64,000 nucleotides of DNA from Lysobacter capsici (GCF_014779555.2 NZ_CP094357.1:5394001-5458000); one strand, 5' to 3'. Shown: positions 16,452 through 26,951, counted from the stretch's first letter. Numbers and translations are program-made. The notes: generated by a model from the letters alone, not told the origin.

Positions 16452-17990
16452 ATGCATAACGATGCCGAGCGCGGTGCGAGCGCAACCAGACCGATCAAGC
16501 GCGTGGTGATCGCCGGCGGCGGCACCGCGGGCTGGATGGCCGCGGCCGCGATTTCCAAGATCTTCGGCGCAACCTTGCAGATCAGCCTGATCGAGTCGGA
16601 GGAAATCGGCACCGTCGGCGTCGGCGAAGCCACCATCCCGACCCTGAGCACGTTCCACCGCTTGCTCGACATCGACGAGCGCGAGTTCATGGCCGCCACC
16701 CAGGGCACGATCAAGCTCGGCATCTCGTTCGAGAACTGGACCACCGAGCAGCACCGCTACATCCATTCCTTCGGCAGCACCGGCAAGGATCACTGGAGCG
16801 CCGGGTTCCAGCATTTCTGGCGCCGGGGCCGCGAACTCGGTCTGGCCGGCAGCTACGACGACTACTGCGTCGAGCTGCAGGCCGCGTTGCAGGGCAAGTT
16901 CGCGCATCTGAAGAACAATCGGATGAACTACGCCTACCATCTGGACGCCAGCTTGTACGCGCGGTTCCTGCGCACGATGAGCGAGGGCAACGGCTGCCGG
17001 CGCATCGAAGGCAAGATCGTCGAAGTGCTAACCGACGCGGATTCGGGCTACATCACCGCCTTGCGCCTGGAGCGCGGCGAAGTGATCGAAGGCGACCTGT
17101 TCATCGACTGCACCGGCTTCCGCGCGCTGTTGATCGACAAAACCCTCGGCGTGGGCTTCGAGGACTGGTCGCACTGGCTGCTCAACGACAGCGCCATCGC
17201 CGTGCAGACCACCTCGGTATGCGATCCGGTGCCGTACACCCGCGCGATCGCCGAGCAATGGGGCTGGCAGTGGCGGATCGCGCTGCAGCACCGCGTCGGC
17301 AACGGCATTGTCTATTCCAGCCGTCACGTCGGCGACGACGAAGCCAAGCAGGCGCTGCTGGACAGCGTCGACGGCGAGATCCTCAAGAACCCCTGGCCGG
17401 TACGGTTCCGTCCGGGTCGGCGCCTGCGGTGCTGGAGCCATAACTGCATCGCGCTCGGCCTGGCCGGAAGTTTCATCGAGCCGCTGGAATCGACCACCAT
17501 CCATCTGATCCAGCGCGGCATCACTCACCTGATCCGTTCGTTCCCGCAGGTCATCAGCCAGGCCGGCGTGGACGAATACAACACCCAGATGGCCGACGAG
17601 TTGCAGCACGTGCGCGACTTCGTGGTCCTGCACTACCACGCCACGCAGCGCCGCGATTCGCCGTATTGGGAATACGTGTCGAGCATGACCTTGCCCGATA
17701 CGCTGCGCCGTCGCATCGAATTGTTCCGCGAGACCGGCACGGTGTTTCATGTGCCCGGCGAGTTGTTCGCCGAGAACTCGTGGATCCAGGTGATGATGGG
17801 ACAAGGCATCACGCCCAAAACCCATCATCCGACCGCCGACACCATGAGCGAGGCCGATCTGCGTCGGTTCCTCGACGATATCCGCAACCACGTCGACACA
17901 ATCGTGCGCGCGCTGCCTTCGCATCAGGCCTACCTCAGCCAGTACTGCCCCAGCGCGCCGCGCGCGACGGTGCCCGCCCATGTCGCGTGA
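16452..17990 (+). CDS. Tryptophan-halogenase-family flavoprotein
   Basis: A 512-residue member of the flavin-dependent tryptophan halogenase family. The FAD-binding GGGTAGW is at 22-28 and VGVGEATIPTL at 55-65. Lys88 sits in GTIKLGISFENW at the position of the catalytic Lys of PrnA, and EPLESTTIHLI carries the matching Glu/Ser. The WxWxIP motif is WQWRIA, with the Pro replaced by Ala. Members next to TonB receptors and SapC are a distinct branch not shown to halogenate tryptophan, so the reaction is unknown. No signal peptide, so cytoplasmic. It overlaps the GH5 gene by 11 bases. Confidence 0.85.
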   Translation: MHNDAERGASATRPIKRVVIAGGGTAGWMAAAAISKIFGATLQISLIESEEIGTVGVGEATIPTLSTFHRLLDIDEREFMAATQGTIKLGISFENWTTEQHRYIHSFGSTGKDHWSAGFQHFWRRGRELGLAGSYDDYCVELQAALQGKFAHLKNNRMNYAYHLDASLYARFLRTMSEGNGCRRIEGKIVEVLTDADSGYITALRLERGEVIEGDLFIDCTGFRALLIDKTLGVGFEDWSHWLLNDSAIAVQTTSVCDPVPYTRAIAEQWGWQWRIALQHRVGNGIVYSSRHVGDDEAKQALLDSVDGEILKNPWPVRFRPGRRLRCWSHNCIALGLAGSFIEPLESTTIHLIQRGITHLIRSFPQVISQAGVDEYNTQMADELQHVRDFVVLHYHATQRRDSPYWEYVSSMTLPDTLRRRIELFRETGTVFHVPGELFAENSWIQVMMGQGITPKTHHPTADTMSEADLRRFLDDIRNHVDTIVRALPSHQAYLSQYCPSAPRATVPAHVA

Positions 17991-19725
17991 TCGCATGAAC
18001 ACTCGCTGCGCCGCCGCGCTGGCTTCGGTTGGCCTGTGCGTGGCGATGACGCTCGCGCCGAAAGCGGTTCAGGCCGAAGGTTTTCTGCGCGCGCAGGGCC
18101 AGCAGATCGTCGACGAACGCAACCGTCCGGTGATTCTGCGCGGCGTGGGCCTGGGCGGCTGGATGCTGCAGGAGGGCTATATGCTGGGGCTCAGCGGCCC
18201 GGGCATGCAGCACACGATTCGGCAGCGCATCGTGGACCTGATCGGCGAGCAGGACACGCAGGCGTTCTACAACGCCTGGCTGGACAACTACGTCAGCAAG
18301 GACGACATCGACACGCTCGCGGCCTGGGGATTCAACTCCATCCGCCTGCCGATGCATTACGCGCTCTACACCCTGCCGGTATCGAAAGAGCCGGTGCCGG
18401 GCCAGCAGACCTGGCTGGAGGACGGCTTTCGTCGCACCGACGAACTGATCGCCTGGGCCAAGGCCAACGGCGTGTACGTGATTCTCGACCTGCACGCGGC
18501 GCCCGGCGGACAGGGCAACGACCTCAACATCTCCGATCGCGATCCGTCCGCGCCCTCGCTGTGGGACGACGCCGCCAACCGCGACAAGATGGTCGCGCTG
18601 TGGCGCAAGCTGGCCCAGCGTTATCGCGACGAACCCGCGGTCGCCGGTTACGACATCATCAACGAACCCAACTGGGGCTTCGCCAGCGCCAAGGACAAGA
18701 ACGGCTGCGAGGAAACCGGCAACGCGCCGCTGCGCGAGCTGCTGGTGCGCACCACGGCGGCGATCCGCGAGGTCGACACGCGCCACATCGTCATCATCGA
18801 AGGCAACTGCTGGGGCAACAACTACCGCGGCGTGCTCGATGCCGGTTTGTGGGACGACAACCTCGTACTGAGCTTCCATAAATACTGGAACGGCACCGGC
18901 CGCGACAGCATCAAGGATCAGCTGGCCCTGCGCGCGCGCTGGAACATTCCGCTGTGGCTCGGCGAGACCGGCGAGAACTCCAACGACTGGTTCGCCCGCA
19001 CCGTCGAAACCATGGAAGGCGAAGGCATCGGCTGGGCCAACTGGCCGGTGAAGAAGCTGCGCTACAACAACCCGCTGCAGGTGATCGCCAACCCGGGCTA
19101 TGAGCGGGTGCTGGCGTATTGGGAAGGCAAGGGCCCGCGGCCGAGCCGCGAACAGGCGCGCGAGGCGCTGCTGACCCTGGCCAACCACGACATCCGCCTG
19201 CACAACAACGCGCGCCATCCCGACGTGGTCGATGCCTGGCTGCGCGCGCCGCGCGACGACCGCAGCCTGCCGTTCAAGCGCAATGCGATCGCGCCCGGCG
19301 GCGGCGAGGTGGCCGCGGTCGATTTCGACCTGGGCCGCAACGGCGTGGCCTATTTCGATCTGACCGCGGCGAACGAGAGCGGCAAGCCGAGCGGCGACTG
19401 GAACCGGTCGCAGTTGTATCGCAACGACGGCGTGGATCTGGTTCGCGAAGGCGACGGCCTGCGCGTGGCCGCGATGCAGAACGGCGAATGGCTCAAGTAC
19501 ACGATCGAGGTCGAGGCCGCCGGCCACTACACGTTGACGGTGCGCGGCACGACCGGCCGGGTGCGGATGAAGGTCAACGGCGACGCATTGGCGCCGACCG
19601 AGTTGAATCGATCGCAGCCGGTGGCGCTGCCGCGCGGCCGCAACACGCTGGTGGTCGAAGCGGTATCGGGCACGCCTGACCTCACATCGCTGCAATTGCA
19701 CGCCGTTGCGGGAGACGCTCGCTGA
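17980..19725 (+). CDS. Secreted GH5 beta-glucanase with C-terminal CBM6-like domain
   Basis: A 581-residue secreted glycoside hydrolase. A signal peptide covers about residues 1-32 (cleavage near VQAEG). The GH5 TIM barrel follows (about 36-385), with GVGLGGWMLQEGY resembling exo-1,3-beta-glucanase-like members, the acid/base Glu229 in IINEPNW, His300/Tyr302 and the nucleophile Glu329 in WLGETGE. A C-terminal beta-sandwich (about 430-577) contains the carbohydrate-module signature NGEWLKYTIEVEAAGHYTL. It probably cleaves beta-glucan for uptake by the upstream receptor. ATG 17980 overlaps the halogenase gene; ATG 17995 is an equally good start. The stop overlaps the glucokinase start by one base. 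Confidence 0.9.
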   Translation: MSRDRMNTRCAAALASVGLCVAMTLAPKAVQAEGFLRAQGQQIVDERNRPVILRGVGLGGWMLQEGYMLGLSGPGMQHTIRQRIVDLIGEQDTQAFYNAWLDNYVSKDDIDTLAAWGFNSIRLPMHYALYTLPVSKEPVPGQQTWLEDGFRRTDELIAWAKANGVYVILDLHAAPGGQGNDLNISDRDPSAPSLWDDAANRDKMVALWRKLAQRYRDEPAVAGYDIINEPNWGFASAKDKNGCEETGNAPLRELLVRTTAAIREVDTRHIVIIEGNCWGNNYRGVLDAGLWDDNLVLSFHKYWNGTGRDSIKDQLALRARWNIPLWLGETGENSNDWFARTVETMEGEGIGWANWPVKKLRYNNPLQVIANPGYERVLAYWEGKGPRPSREQAREALLTLANHDIRLHNNARHPDVVDAWLRAPRDDRSLPFKRNAIAPGGGEVAAVDFDLGRNGVAYFDLTAANESGKPSGDWNRSQLYRNDGVDLVREGDGLRVAAMQNGEWLKYTIEVEAAGHYTLTVRGTTGRVRMKVNGDALAPTELNRSQPVALPRGRNTLVVEAVSGTPDLTSLQLHAVAGDAR

Positions 19726-20711
19726 TGCGGGTATTGGTCAGCGACATCGGCGGCACCAACGCGCGTTTCGCCATGGCGGAACTCAAGCGAAGCGCACCGC
19801 TGCTGCATGACAGCGTGCGCGAGTACCCGGCGGCGGATTTCGCGGGCGCGGCCGATGCCGCGCGACACTTCCTCGACGAGCTGGGCGAACGCGCCGAGGC
19901 CGCGGTGTTCGCCGTGGCCGGCCGCGTGCGCTTCGAGGAAGCGCAAATCACCAACCATCCCTGGCAGATCCGCGCGCCCGAGATCGGCGCCGCGCTGGGG
20001 ACGCCGCGGGTGGCGCTGATCAACGATTTCGCCGCGCAGGCGATGGCGATCTCGCGGCTGCGCGCGGACGACGTGGTCGCGATCGGTGCGGCCGGCTGGC
20101 CGGGCTTCGACACGCGCGCCACGCAAACTTACGCCGTCATCGGCCCGGGCACCGGCTTGGGCGTGGGCGGTCTGCTGGTCCGCAACGGCCGCTGCTTTCC
20201 GCTGGAGACCGAAGGCGGCCATGCCGGTTTCGCGCCGTCGCAGCCGCGGGACCTTCGCACCTTGGAATGCCTGATGCGCCGGTTCGGTCGGGTGTCGTGC
20301 GAGCGGCTGGTGTCCGGGCCCGGCCTGGTGAATCTGTATTTGTCGGTGTGCGAGGTCGAGGGCGTGGCCGCGGACGCTTTGTCGCCCGCGCAGATCAACA
20401 CGCGCGCGGCGGCCGGGGATGCCCATTGCCAGCAAGCCGTGGATTTGTTCTGCGCGGCATTCGGCTCGATGGCCGGCGATCTCGTACTGACCCTCGGCGC
20501 CTGGGACGGCGTGTTCCTCGCCGGCGGCGTGGTGCCGAAACTGCTGGATGCGTTGCGCACGCGCGGCTTTCGCGAAGCGTTCGAAGCCAAGGGCCGCTTT
20601 TCGCCGGCGATGGCCGACGTCCCGTCGTTGGCGGTCGTGCATGCCTGCTCAGGCCTGCTGGGCGCGGCGGCGTATGCGGCGGAAACCTACGAACCGGCGG
20701 CGATCGCTTAG
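19725..20711 (+). CDS. glk: Glucokinase
   Basis: A 328-residue cytoplasmic glucokinase that makes glucose 6-phosphate from glucose and ATP. Visible motifs are the phosphate loop DIGGTNARF (7-15), INDFAAQ (glucose-site Asn/Asp) at about 104, the adenosine-site GPGTGLGVGG and ETEGGHAGFAP, all typical of the bacterial Glk group. The ATG shares one base with the GH5 stop (TGATG), so translation is coupled. It closes the receptor operon by phosphorylating glucose released from the imported glucan. It ends four bases inside the convergent AraC gene. Confidence 0.92.
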   Translation: MRVLVSDIGGTNARFAMAELKRSAPLLHDSVREYPAADFAGAADAARHFLDELGERAEAAVFAVAGRVRFEEAQITNHPWQIRAPEIGAALGTPRVALINDFAAQAMAISRLRADDVVAIGAAGWPGFDTRATQTYAVIGPGTGLGVGGLLVRNGRCFPLETEGGHAGFAPSQPRDLRTLECLMRRFGRVSCERLVSGPGLVNLYLSVCEVEGVAADALSPAQINTRAAAGDAHCQQAVDLFCAAFGSMAGDLVLTLGAWDGVFLAGGVVPKLLDALRTRGFREAFEAKGRFSPAMADVPSLAVVHACSGLLGAAAYAAETYEPAAIA

Positions 20712-21625
20712 CGGTTGTCGCTGGTTTCAGGCTGCGCTCGCGCGTACCGGCTCGGCGATCGTCCCACCTGCCTGCTGAAGGCGATGCTGAAAGCACTGGC
20801 CGAACCGTAGCCGACGCGTTCGGCGATTTCCGACACGCTCAGCTCGTCGCGCCGGAGCAAGTCCTTGGCGATTTCCATGCGCCACGCGAGCAGGTATTCC
20901 ATCGGCGCGACGCCGACCGCGCGGGTGAAGCGATCGAAGAACGCCGATCGCGACAGCGCCGCCTCCTTCGCCAACTGCGCCACCGTCCAGGAACGGTCGA
21001 TGTGCGCATGCATCTGCTTGAGGGCAACCGCCAATCGTTCGTCGCCTAGGCCGCGCAGCAGCCCCGGCGGCGCGGTCACCGCCGTGCCCGAACGCAGCGC
21101 TTCGACCAGCAGCATTTCGACCAACCGGCTCAGCATGAACTCGCTTCCGGGTTTCCGCTCCGCGTACTCCTCGCCGACCATCCGCACCAACTGGACGAGC
21201 CGCTGCGATCCCCGCACATGCACCACCGCCGGCAGCAGCGATACCAGCAGCCCGGAATCGGCGCCATCGAACACGAACGCGCCGCCGAGCGAACGCATGT
21301 CGGGCGGTCCGTCCTGATCGCCATGCCTCAGCTCGCCCTGCCCGCCCGGAACGAGATCGGGATCGATGAACACCGGCGGCGCGGGCACGAAGCTCGACAT
21401 GGTGAAGGCCGGCGTGGTCGGCAACAGGACGAAATCGCCGGCGGCGATGGCGATCGGCGCATGCCCGTCCACCGCCAGCAGCGCGCCGCCTTCCAGCACG
21501 ATGCAGAAACCCGGCCGGCCGTACCGCGCGTAGCGCACGGCCCAGTTGCCCTTGCCGCTGATGAGGTTGGCGAACACCGCGCGTGGCTGCAGCAGCCGGA
21601 CCACTTCGGTAAGCGGGTCGCTCAT
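20708..21625 (-). CDS. AraC-family regulator with cupin sensor domain
   Basis: A 305-residue transcription factor. The N-terminal cupin domain of the AraC_binding/cupin_6 kind (about 20-190: PGFCIVLEGGALLAVDG, GDFVLLPTTPAF) senses an unknown ligand. The C-terminal AraC DNA-binding domain (about 205-298) has both helix-turn-helices: WTVAQLAKEAALSRSAFFDRF and LSVSEIAERVGYGSASAF. It is divergent from an SDR gene 99 bases away. This pairing is common where the regulator controls the SDR. Its end overlaps glk, but glk belongs to the other operon. Confidence 0.9.
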   Translation of the reverse strand: MSDPLTEVVRLLQPRAVFANLISGKGNWAVRYARYGRPGFCIVLEGGALLAVDGHAPIAIAAGDFVLLPTTPAFTMSSFVPAPPVFIDPDLVPGGQGELRHGDQDGPPDMRSLGGAFVFDGADSGLLVSLLPAVVHVRGSQRLVQLVRMVGEEYAERKPGSEFMLSRLVEMLLVEALRSGTAVTAPPGLLRGLGDERLAVALKQMHAHIDRSWTVAQLAKEAALSRSAFFDRFTRAVGVAPMEYLLAWRMEIAKDLLRRDELSVSEIAERVGYGSASAFSIAFSRQVGRSPSRYARAQPETSDNR

Positions 21626-21724
21626 TGGACGCTCGCTAAATTAAAACGGACTTCCCATTATCGCCCATCCTGACGGGCTTCCCTATCGTTCGCTCCGAGT
21701 CATTCACTTCACCGGAGCCGCCCC

Positions 21725-22489
21725 ATGAACAACGCAACCAAGACCGTACTGATCACCGGCTGTTCCTCCGGCTACGGCCTGGAAACCGCCCGCCATTTCC
21801 TCACCCAGGGCTGGAACGTCGTCGCCACGATGCGCACGCCGCGCGAGGACGTGCTGCCCGCCTCCGAGCGCCTGCGCGTCCTCGCGCTCGACGTTACCGA
21901 CCCCGCCAGCATCACCCAGGCGCTGGACGTCGCCGGGCCCATCGACGTGCTGGTGAACAACGCCGGGATCGGCCTGTTCGGCGCGTTCGAGGCCACGCCC
22001 ATGCCGACCGTGCGCGAGGTCTTCGAGACCAACACGTTCGCGGTCATGGCGATGTGTCAGGCGATCATTCCGCGGTTCAGGGCGCGCCGCGCCGGCACCA
22101 TCGTCAATGTCACCTCCAGCGCCACTTTGGCCGCGTTTGCGCTGGTGGCGGCCTACACCGCCAGCAAGACCGCGATCGAGGGATTCACCGCTTCGCTGCA
22201 ACACGAACTGCGGGCCTTCGAGGTCCGGGTCAAACTGATCGAGCCCGGCTACGGCCCGTCGACCCGTTTCACTTCCAACGGCCAGCAACGCATGCAGGGT
22301 CTGATTCCCGAGGCGTATGCGCCGTTCGCGCACAGCGTGTTCGCCGGCCTGGCCGACAACAGCGCGGTCACCCGCGAGAGCGATGTGGCCGAAGCGGTCT
22401 GGCGCGCGGCCAACGATGCGTCGGATAGATTGCATTTCCCGGCCGGCGCCGACGCGGTGGCGCTGGCGGATCAGCGTCGACTCGCCTGA
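21725..22489 (+). CDS. Short-chain dehydrogenase/reductase
   Basis: A 254-residue classical SDR. The NAD(P) site is TGCSSGYGLE (residues 11-20), NNAG lies at about 78-81, and the catalytic residues are Ser in TSSATLAAF and Tyr/Lys in YTASK (about 144-148). The missing basic residue in the glycine motif leaves coenzyme preference open. It is transcribed away from the AraC gene, which probably regulates it in response to its substrate. Substrate unknown. It ends 12 bases before the convergent secreted protein gene. Confidence 0.88.
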   Translation: MNNATKTVLITGCSSGYGLETARHFLTQGWNVVATMRTPREDVLPASERLRVLALDVTDPASITQALDVAGPIDVLVNNAGIGLFGAFEATPMPTVREVFETNTFAVMAMCQAIIPRFRARRAGTIVNVTSSATLAAFALVAAYTASKTAIEGFTASLQHELRAFEVRVKLIEPGYGPSTRFTSNGQQRMQGLIPEAYAPFAHSVFAGLADNSAVTRESDVAEAVWRAANDASDRLHFPAGADAVALADQRRLA

Positions 22490-22501
22490 AGGGCGTCGCC
22501 G

Positions 22502-23824
22502 TCAGCAACTGAAAAAGAACGGCTTGCCCTGCGTGCCCTTGCCCAAGGCACGGGTGTTGACGTCGAGCGAATACCACAGCCCCCCACGCCGCAACGAAAC
22601 CGGCACGGCGCCGCAACCCGGCGCCGCTTCCTCGAACTCGTCGCCGAACGGCGTTCGGCCGGCCGCGTCGATCACCGCATAAGCCGCGCCACGCTTGAGA
22701 ACGATGAAGTCGCTGGCCTGCATATAAAGCTGGCCGGCAAAACGCCCCACCAGGCTTGGCTCGCCACGTGCGTTGAAGCGAAACAACTGGGTGTCGGCGT
22801 GGTCGCCCGGCACGGCCAGCATTCCCGACCCGGTAACCGCGCCACGACATCCGTTTACGCCGCGCGGCGTGTTCGCGAACGCGGCCAGGCGCGCGTCGAG
22901 ATAGACGCAGCGACCGTCCTGCTGCGACTCCAACGCGATCCCCACCAACGTATTCCATGGCCACAACTGCGACGGCCCGTCGTTCAGCGCGCGCAGTTCG
23001 ACTAACTTGGCGACTGCGTCGGCTTCATGGCGCTGCCCGCACTCGCTCAGCAGTTCGACGTGATGTCCTGCTGTCGCCAGCCACAGCCCCGCATCGGCTC
23101 CGGGACGTCGCCGCAGGTCCGGACACCCCTCGATACCACCGATCGCGGTAGTGATGAATTTGATCGAATCGAACCGGGGCGGCAGCACTTCGCTCAAGTC
23201 CGGGGCGAGCAGGCCGATCGCCCCGACCGCGGCCTGTGCCGTACTCCAGTAAGCCCCCGCGCCGTTTCTGTCCCGATAGCGGGACAGGCGGACATAGTGT
23301 CCGGAACGCTGCACGGCATGCCGGCCGCCGGCCGCGATCCGGATCAGCTGCATGCCCTGCTTATCGCCGCCGATGAGCACGACGCTGTCGCGTTCGCCGG
23401 CGTAATCCACCTCGAGGGTCGAATAGGCCAGCGGCAACACCGACGCGCCGTGGATATCGATCACGCCCTGGCAACTCCCGCGCGCGACCTGGATCAGGCT
23501 GTCGCCGATCAGTTGCAGGTTGTCGAAGATCGGCGGCGTCAGGCGGCGTCCGTTTTGTTCCAGACCGAAACGCGGTGTCGCGCCTGCATCCGTCGCATAT
23601 CGACGAATGCCCTTGTCCGGTGCGATTTCGTCGGCGCCGTCGAAAAAAAGCGAATTGACCGAAACGCGGTCGGGTTCGTCGTCGAAACTGCAGGACTGCG
23701 CCGCGTCCGACACGACGCCGACCGTGGAAGCGTCGGCGCCTGTCCCGGCATGCACCTTGGTTTCGCTGCCGACGGCCGTCGCCGACCACGACAGGCAGAA
23801 CGCCACGACCCACGCCTTCTTCAT
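22502..23824 (-). CDS. Secreted protein of unknown function, WG-repeat-like
   Basis: A 440-residue protein with a Sec signal peptide (MKKAWVVAFCLSWSATAVGS). The mature part has repeating short units of the type xVIDxxGxxxxP: GVIDIHGASVLPLAYSTLEV (about 125), APDLSEVLPPRFDSI and AYAVIDAAGRTPFGDEF (about 390). These resemble degenerate WG beta-propeller repeats. Several Cys may form disulfides. Start ATG 23824 gives the signal peptide; the frame is open ten codons further. Function unknown. A 250-base gap separates it from the next gene on the same strand. Confidence 0.65.
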   Translation of the reverse strand: MKKAWVVAFCLSWSATAVGSETKVHAGTGADASTVGVVSDAAQSCSFDDEPDRVSVNSLFFDGADEIAPDKGIRRYATDAGATPRFGLEQNGRRLTPPIFDNLQLIGDSLIQVARGSCQGVIDIHGASVLPLAYSTLEVDYAGERDSVVLIGGDKQGMQLIRIAAGGRHAVQRSGHYVRLSRYRDRNGAGAYWSTAQAAVGAIGLLAPDLSEVLPPRFDSIKFITTAIGGIEGCPDLRRRPGADAGLWLATAGHHVELLSECGQRHEADAVAKLVELRALNDGPSQLWPWNTLVGIALESQQDGRCVYLDARLAAFANTPRGVNGCRGAVTGSGMLAVPGDHADTQLFRFNARGEPSLVGRFAGQLYMQASDFIVLKRGAAYAVIDAAGRTPFGDEFEEAAPGCGAVPVSLRRGGLWYSLDVNTRALGKGTQGKPFFFSC

Positions 23825-24074
23825 TCCCTGACTCCGCTTTCCTTGAGTACCCACGCCAAGCCTGGGTCATGACACCGGCCATCGCCGATAACGCAATCGT
23901 CCATGCAGGCGACAAAATAGCATCGGGAACGCCGATACGGACAAAGCCGCCGCTCACGCGGCCGGCTCGGCGAGGTGGATGGCCATGCGCAGTCGGGTCG
24001 GTCCCGCGTCGTCCAGTGTTTGCGTCATCGACGCTCGAATGCAGCCACGCCGCGCAGCCGCTTCGGCGGCAGGG

Positions 24075-24359
24075 TCAGATACCGGCGGAGGCGCTGGATG
24101 AAACGGCGATGGTAATGGCTTCTTGCAGATGCTCGTGACGCCAGGTGCTGGGTCCGCGAGCGTGCGCGGTAACGCGGACAGCGCCATGCGTCCGGTCTTG
24201 CCAGGTGACCAGCAACTCGATCCCGATCGGCTCGCCGTCGACTTCAACGATGCGCTCCGACGCCGCCTGCCCCACCAAGGCGAGTAGCTCAGGCTCAGGC
24301 AGATCGCGGATGGCCTCCAGTTCCCTGAGCAGCAGTGCGTAGGCATCCGTAGTCTTCAT
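24075..24359 (-). CDS. Hypothetical protein, 94 aa
   Basis: Not recognised. A small soluble protein with an amphipathic helical start (YALLLRELEAIRDLPEPELLALVG) and a beta-rich end (IGIELLVTWQDRTHGAVRVTAHARG). No signal peptide or Cys. ATG 24359 is the first ATG; a TTG two codons upstream is less likely. It lies 36 bases before the HAD-like gene's end, on the same strand but upstream of no obvious partner. Confidence 0.55.
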   Translation of the reverse strand: MKTTDAYALLLRELEAIRDLPEPELLALVGQAASERIVEVDGEPIGIELLVTWQDRTHGAVRVTAHARGPSTWRHEHLQEAITIAVSSSASAGI

Positions 24360-24395
24360 CGGCAAGCGCCAGTGGATGTAACGGCGGAATTCATC

Positions 24396-24881
24396 TCAGA
24401 CACGCGGCGACTCGGGAGGCGGTGAACTTTCAGCCTGCACCTGACAGGCCGCCTTTACCTTGCAAGCCCAATGCACATCATCCGGGTCGATCGTGACGAC
24501 ACGGAAGCCGTGTCTGGCGCCTTCCGCTTCGACTCCCGCGGAATCATCGATCAGCAAGTCGATCCCGAATGCCGGAGGGTACTTGGACGGACTGATCGCC
24601 CTGCCGCGCAAGGCGTTCGCATGAACGGCTCCATTCACCACGCCGCCGAGACGAATTCCCGCGCATAACAACCATAAATACAAGTAGCGCTTCGACCTCA
24701 GCGAGGAAGTGTAGATCCAAAGATCATGCCCATCGGCCTGCAGTTCGCGCATGAGCGCGACCGTGCCTTCGCGCAATGGTTCGCGGAACAGCAGCCGCAT
24801 CGGAAACGCCAGCGAGGCAGAACGGAATTGCCCTTTGCCCAGTGGCGTCAAAGTGCCGTCGATATCGAAGGCGATCCGCAT
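24396..24881 (-). CDS. HAD-superfamily phosphatase-like protein
   Basis: A 161-residue protein with the HAD motif I FDIDGTLTP (about residues 5-13), in which the first Asp is the usual nucleophile. WIYTSSLRSKRYL stands in the motif II region (about 60) and the acidic motif IV is LLIDDSAGVE (about 112-121). It resembles short HAD proteins with no large cap. ATG 24881 places motif I at the usual distance from the N-terminus. Whether it acts on a nucleotide, sugar phosphate or other substrate is unknown. Confidence 0.75.
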   Translation of the reverse strand: MRIAFDIDGTLTPLGKGQFRSASLAFPMRLLFREPLREGTVALMRELQADGHDLWIYTSSLRSKRYLYLWLLCAGIRLGGVVNGAVHANALRGRAISPSKYPPAFGIDLLIDDSAGVEAEGARHGFRVVTIDPDDVHWACKVKAACQVQAESSPPPESPRV

Positions 24882-25003
24882 CCGAAAGTTTCGCCCCGGG
24901 CCTCGGCCGATCATGTCATGCCGCGAACGTATCGTGCCGCGGAATCGGCGGCGGCCGCATGCGACGGCCGCCGCCAGAGTCCGCACTGACTAAGGCAGAA
25001 CGC

Positions 25004-25321
25004 TTATTGCGCGCTGCGTTCGGTCGGCGGGGTCTGCGCCTGGGCGATCTGGATCGACCGCGGCAACGGATTTTCCACGATCGGCCGCAGCAGATCGGTG
25101 AACGGCGTGGCGATCGGATTGGTGCAGAAGGTTTCTTCGCACAGCGCGCGCGCGTCTTCGCAAACCTGTTCCTGCTCCGGCGTGTCCGCGTGGCTCATGC
25201 AGCGCACGAACAGCCAGGGACAATCGCTACAGGCCGCGAACGCGCTGGAGACAGGCAGCAGCGCCGCGACGACGGTGATCGAGCCAAACAGCAATGGGGT
25301 CAGCAAGCGAGACTTGAACAT
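25004..25321 (-). CDS. Small secreted Cys-rich protein
   Basis: A 105-residue protein with a clear signal peptide (MFKSRLLTPLLFGSITVVAA, cleavage near AFAA). The mature part begins with a cluster of six Cys (ACSDCPWLFVRCMSH, QVCEDARALCEETFC), which could form disulfides or bind metal. It ends with a polar tail. No family recognised. It stands 253 bases downstream of the GH16 stop, on the same strand. Confidence 0.65.
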   Translation of the reverse strand: MFKSRLLTPLLFGSITVVAALLPVSSAFAACSDCPWLFVRCMSHADTPEQEQVCEDARALCEETFCTNPIATPFTDLLRPIVENPLPRSIQIAQAQTPPTERSAQ

Positions 25322-25579
25322 GACGATCCTTCCCATGGGTGGCGCCGACTCATTCGGCCCGATCAGACTATCACTTGGTCGCGCCCGCCGAAGGCTCATG
25401 GCGCAGCGCGGGAGCGACCGGTGACTGGATCGAAATCCGGACGCAGCGCGCACTCAGCGTCTGACCGCCGTCGACAAAACCCGACGGCATCAAGGCCTGG
25501 TTTCATGTCGATCCTAACCGCGACGCGACAGCATGACGCCGCCCCAGGCAGCGCCAAGCCGTCGCATTCGTGTCTTCGC

Positions 25580-26344
<765 letters not shown>

Positions 26345-26951
26345 GACGTCTTATCCTCGTGGAGAAGGGTGTGAATACCGATTCGAGCGGACACGGCGCG
26401 ACCGCTCGCGCGCAACGACGCGAGGTGTTCGGCGACATCCGACTGGCGGCGATGAAGCCCGGCTTGTTCGGCCCGGCTGCTTCGGTCCTTGATGCGATTG
26501 CGCCGCGCCGCCGACCTTGAGCGCGCGCCGCAAGCGACGCGCTCGAGCGTCAGGCGACCGGCCGCGACGGTGGATCGATCGGCGCATGCACCGAGGTTTC
26601 CCGCCATTGCGCATCAGGCCCGCGATCGACGCTGGCTTGCCATGACAGCGCTGTCAACCGCTGTTTTGCCGGCTGATTCTTTGCGCGGACGGGTTCACAT
26701 TCCGGATGTGGGCTGGTTGGTACTAAGCCTGGGCGTTCGCATGCGCCGTGCTGCACGACAGCACGAGGCTGCGCCCGCATCGGCAAGGCAAGCCGCGCGT
26801 CCATGTGCGCGGTCGCTTGCCTCGATACAAAATTTGCCGAGTCTGCCCGGCTCGCGATTTTGCGCGGCAGTGCCGATCGGGCCCGTCGCGCAACGCGTAG
26901 AAGCGAGGTTCCGGCGTGGGCCGGAATCCCAAGGCGCTAAGGAGAGTTCCG
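26345..26951. other. Long divergent intergenic region
   Basis: About 600 bases between GH16 and a divergent small secreted protein. It holds the motif A operator and presumably both promoters. No convincing gene is seen; the long plus-strand frame here is Arg/Pro-rich and has no ribosome site. Confidence 0.45.
26643..26656 (-). promoter_or_regulatory. LacI-type operator, motif A site 2
   Basis: A perfect copy of TGACAGCGCTGTCA. Read on the minus strand it again creates a consensus TTGACA (26652-26657), but the hexamer 17 bases on (CAGCGT) is a poor -10. It lies 299 bases upstream of the GH16 start and 296 upstream of the divergent small gene, so position alone does not decide the target. GH16 is favoured by function. 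Confidence 0.6.
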
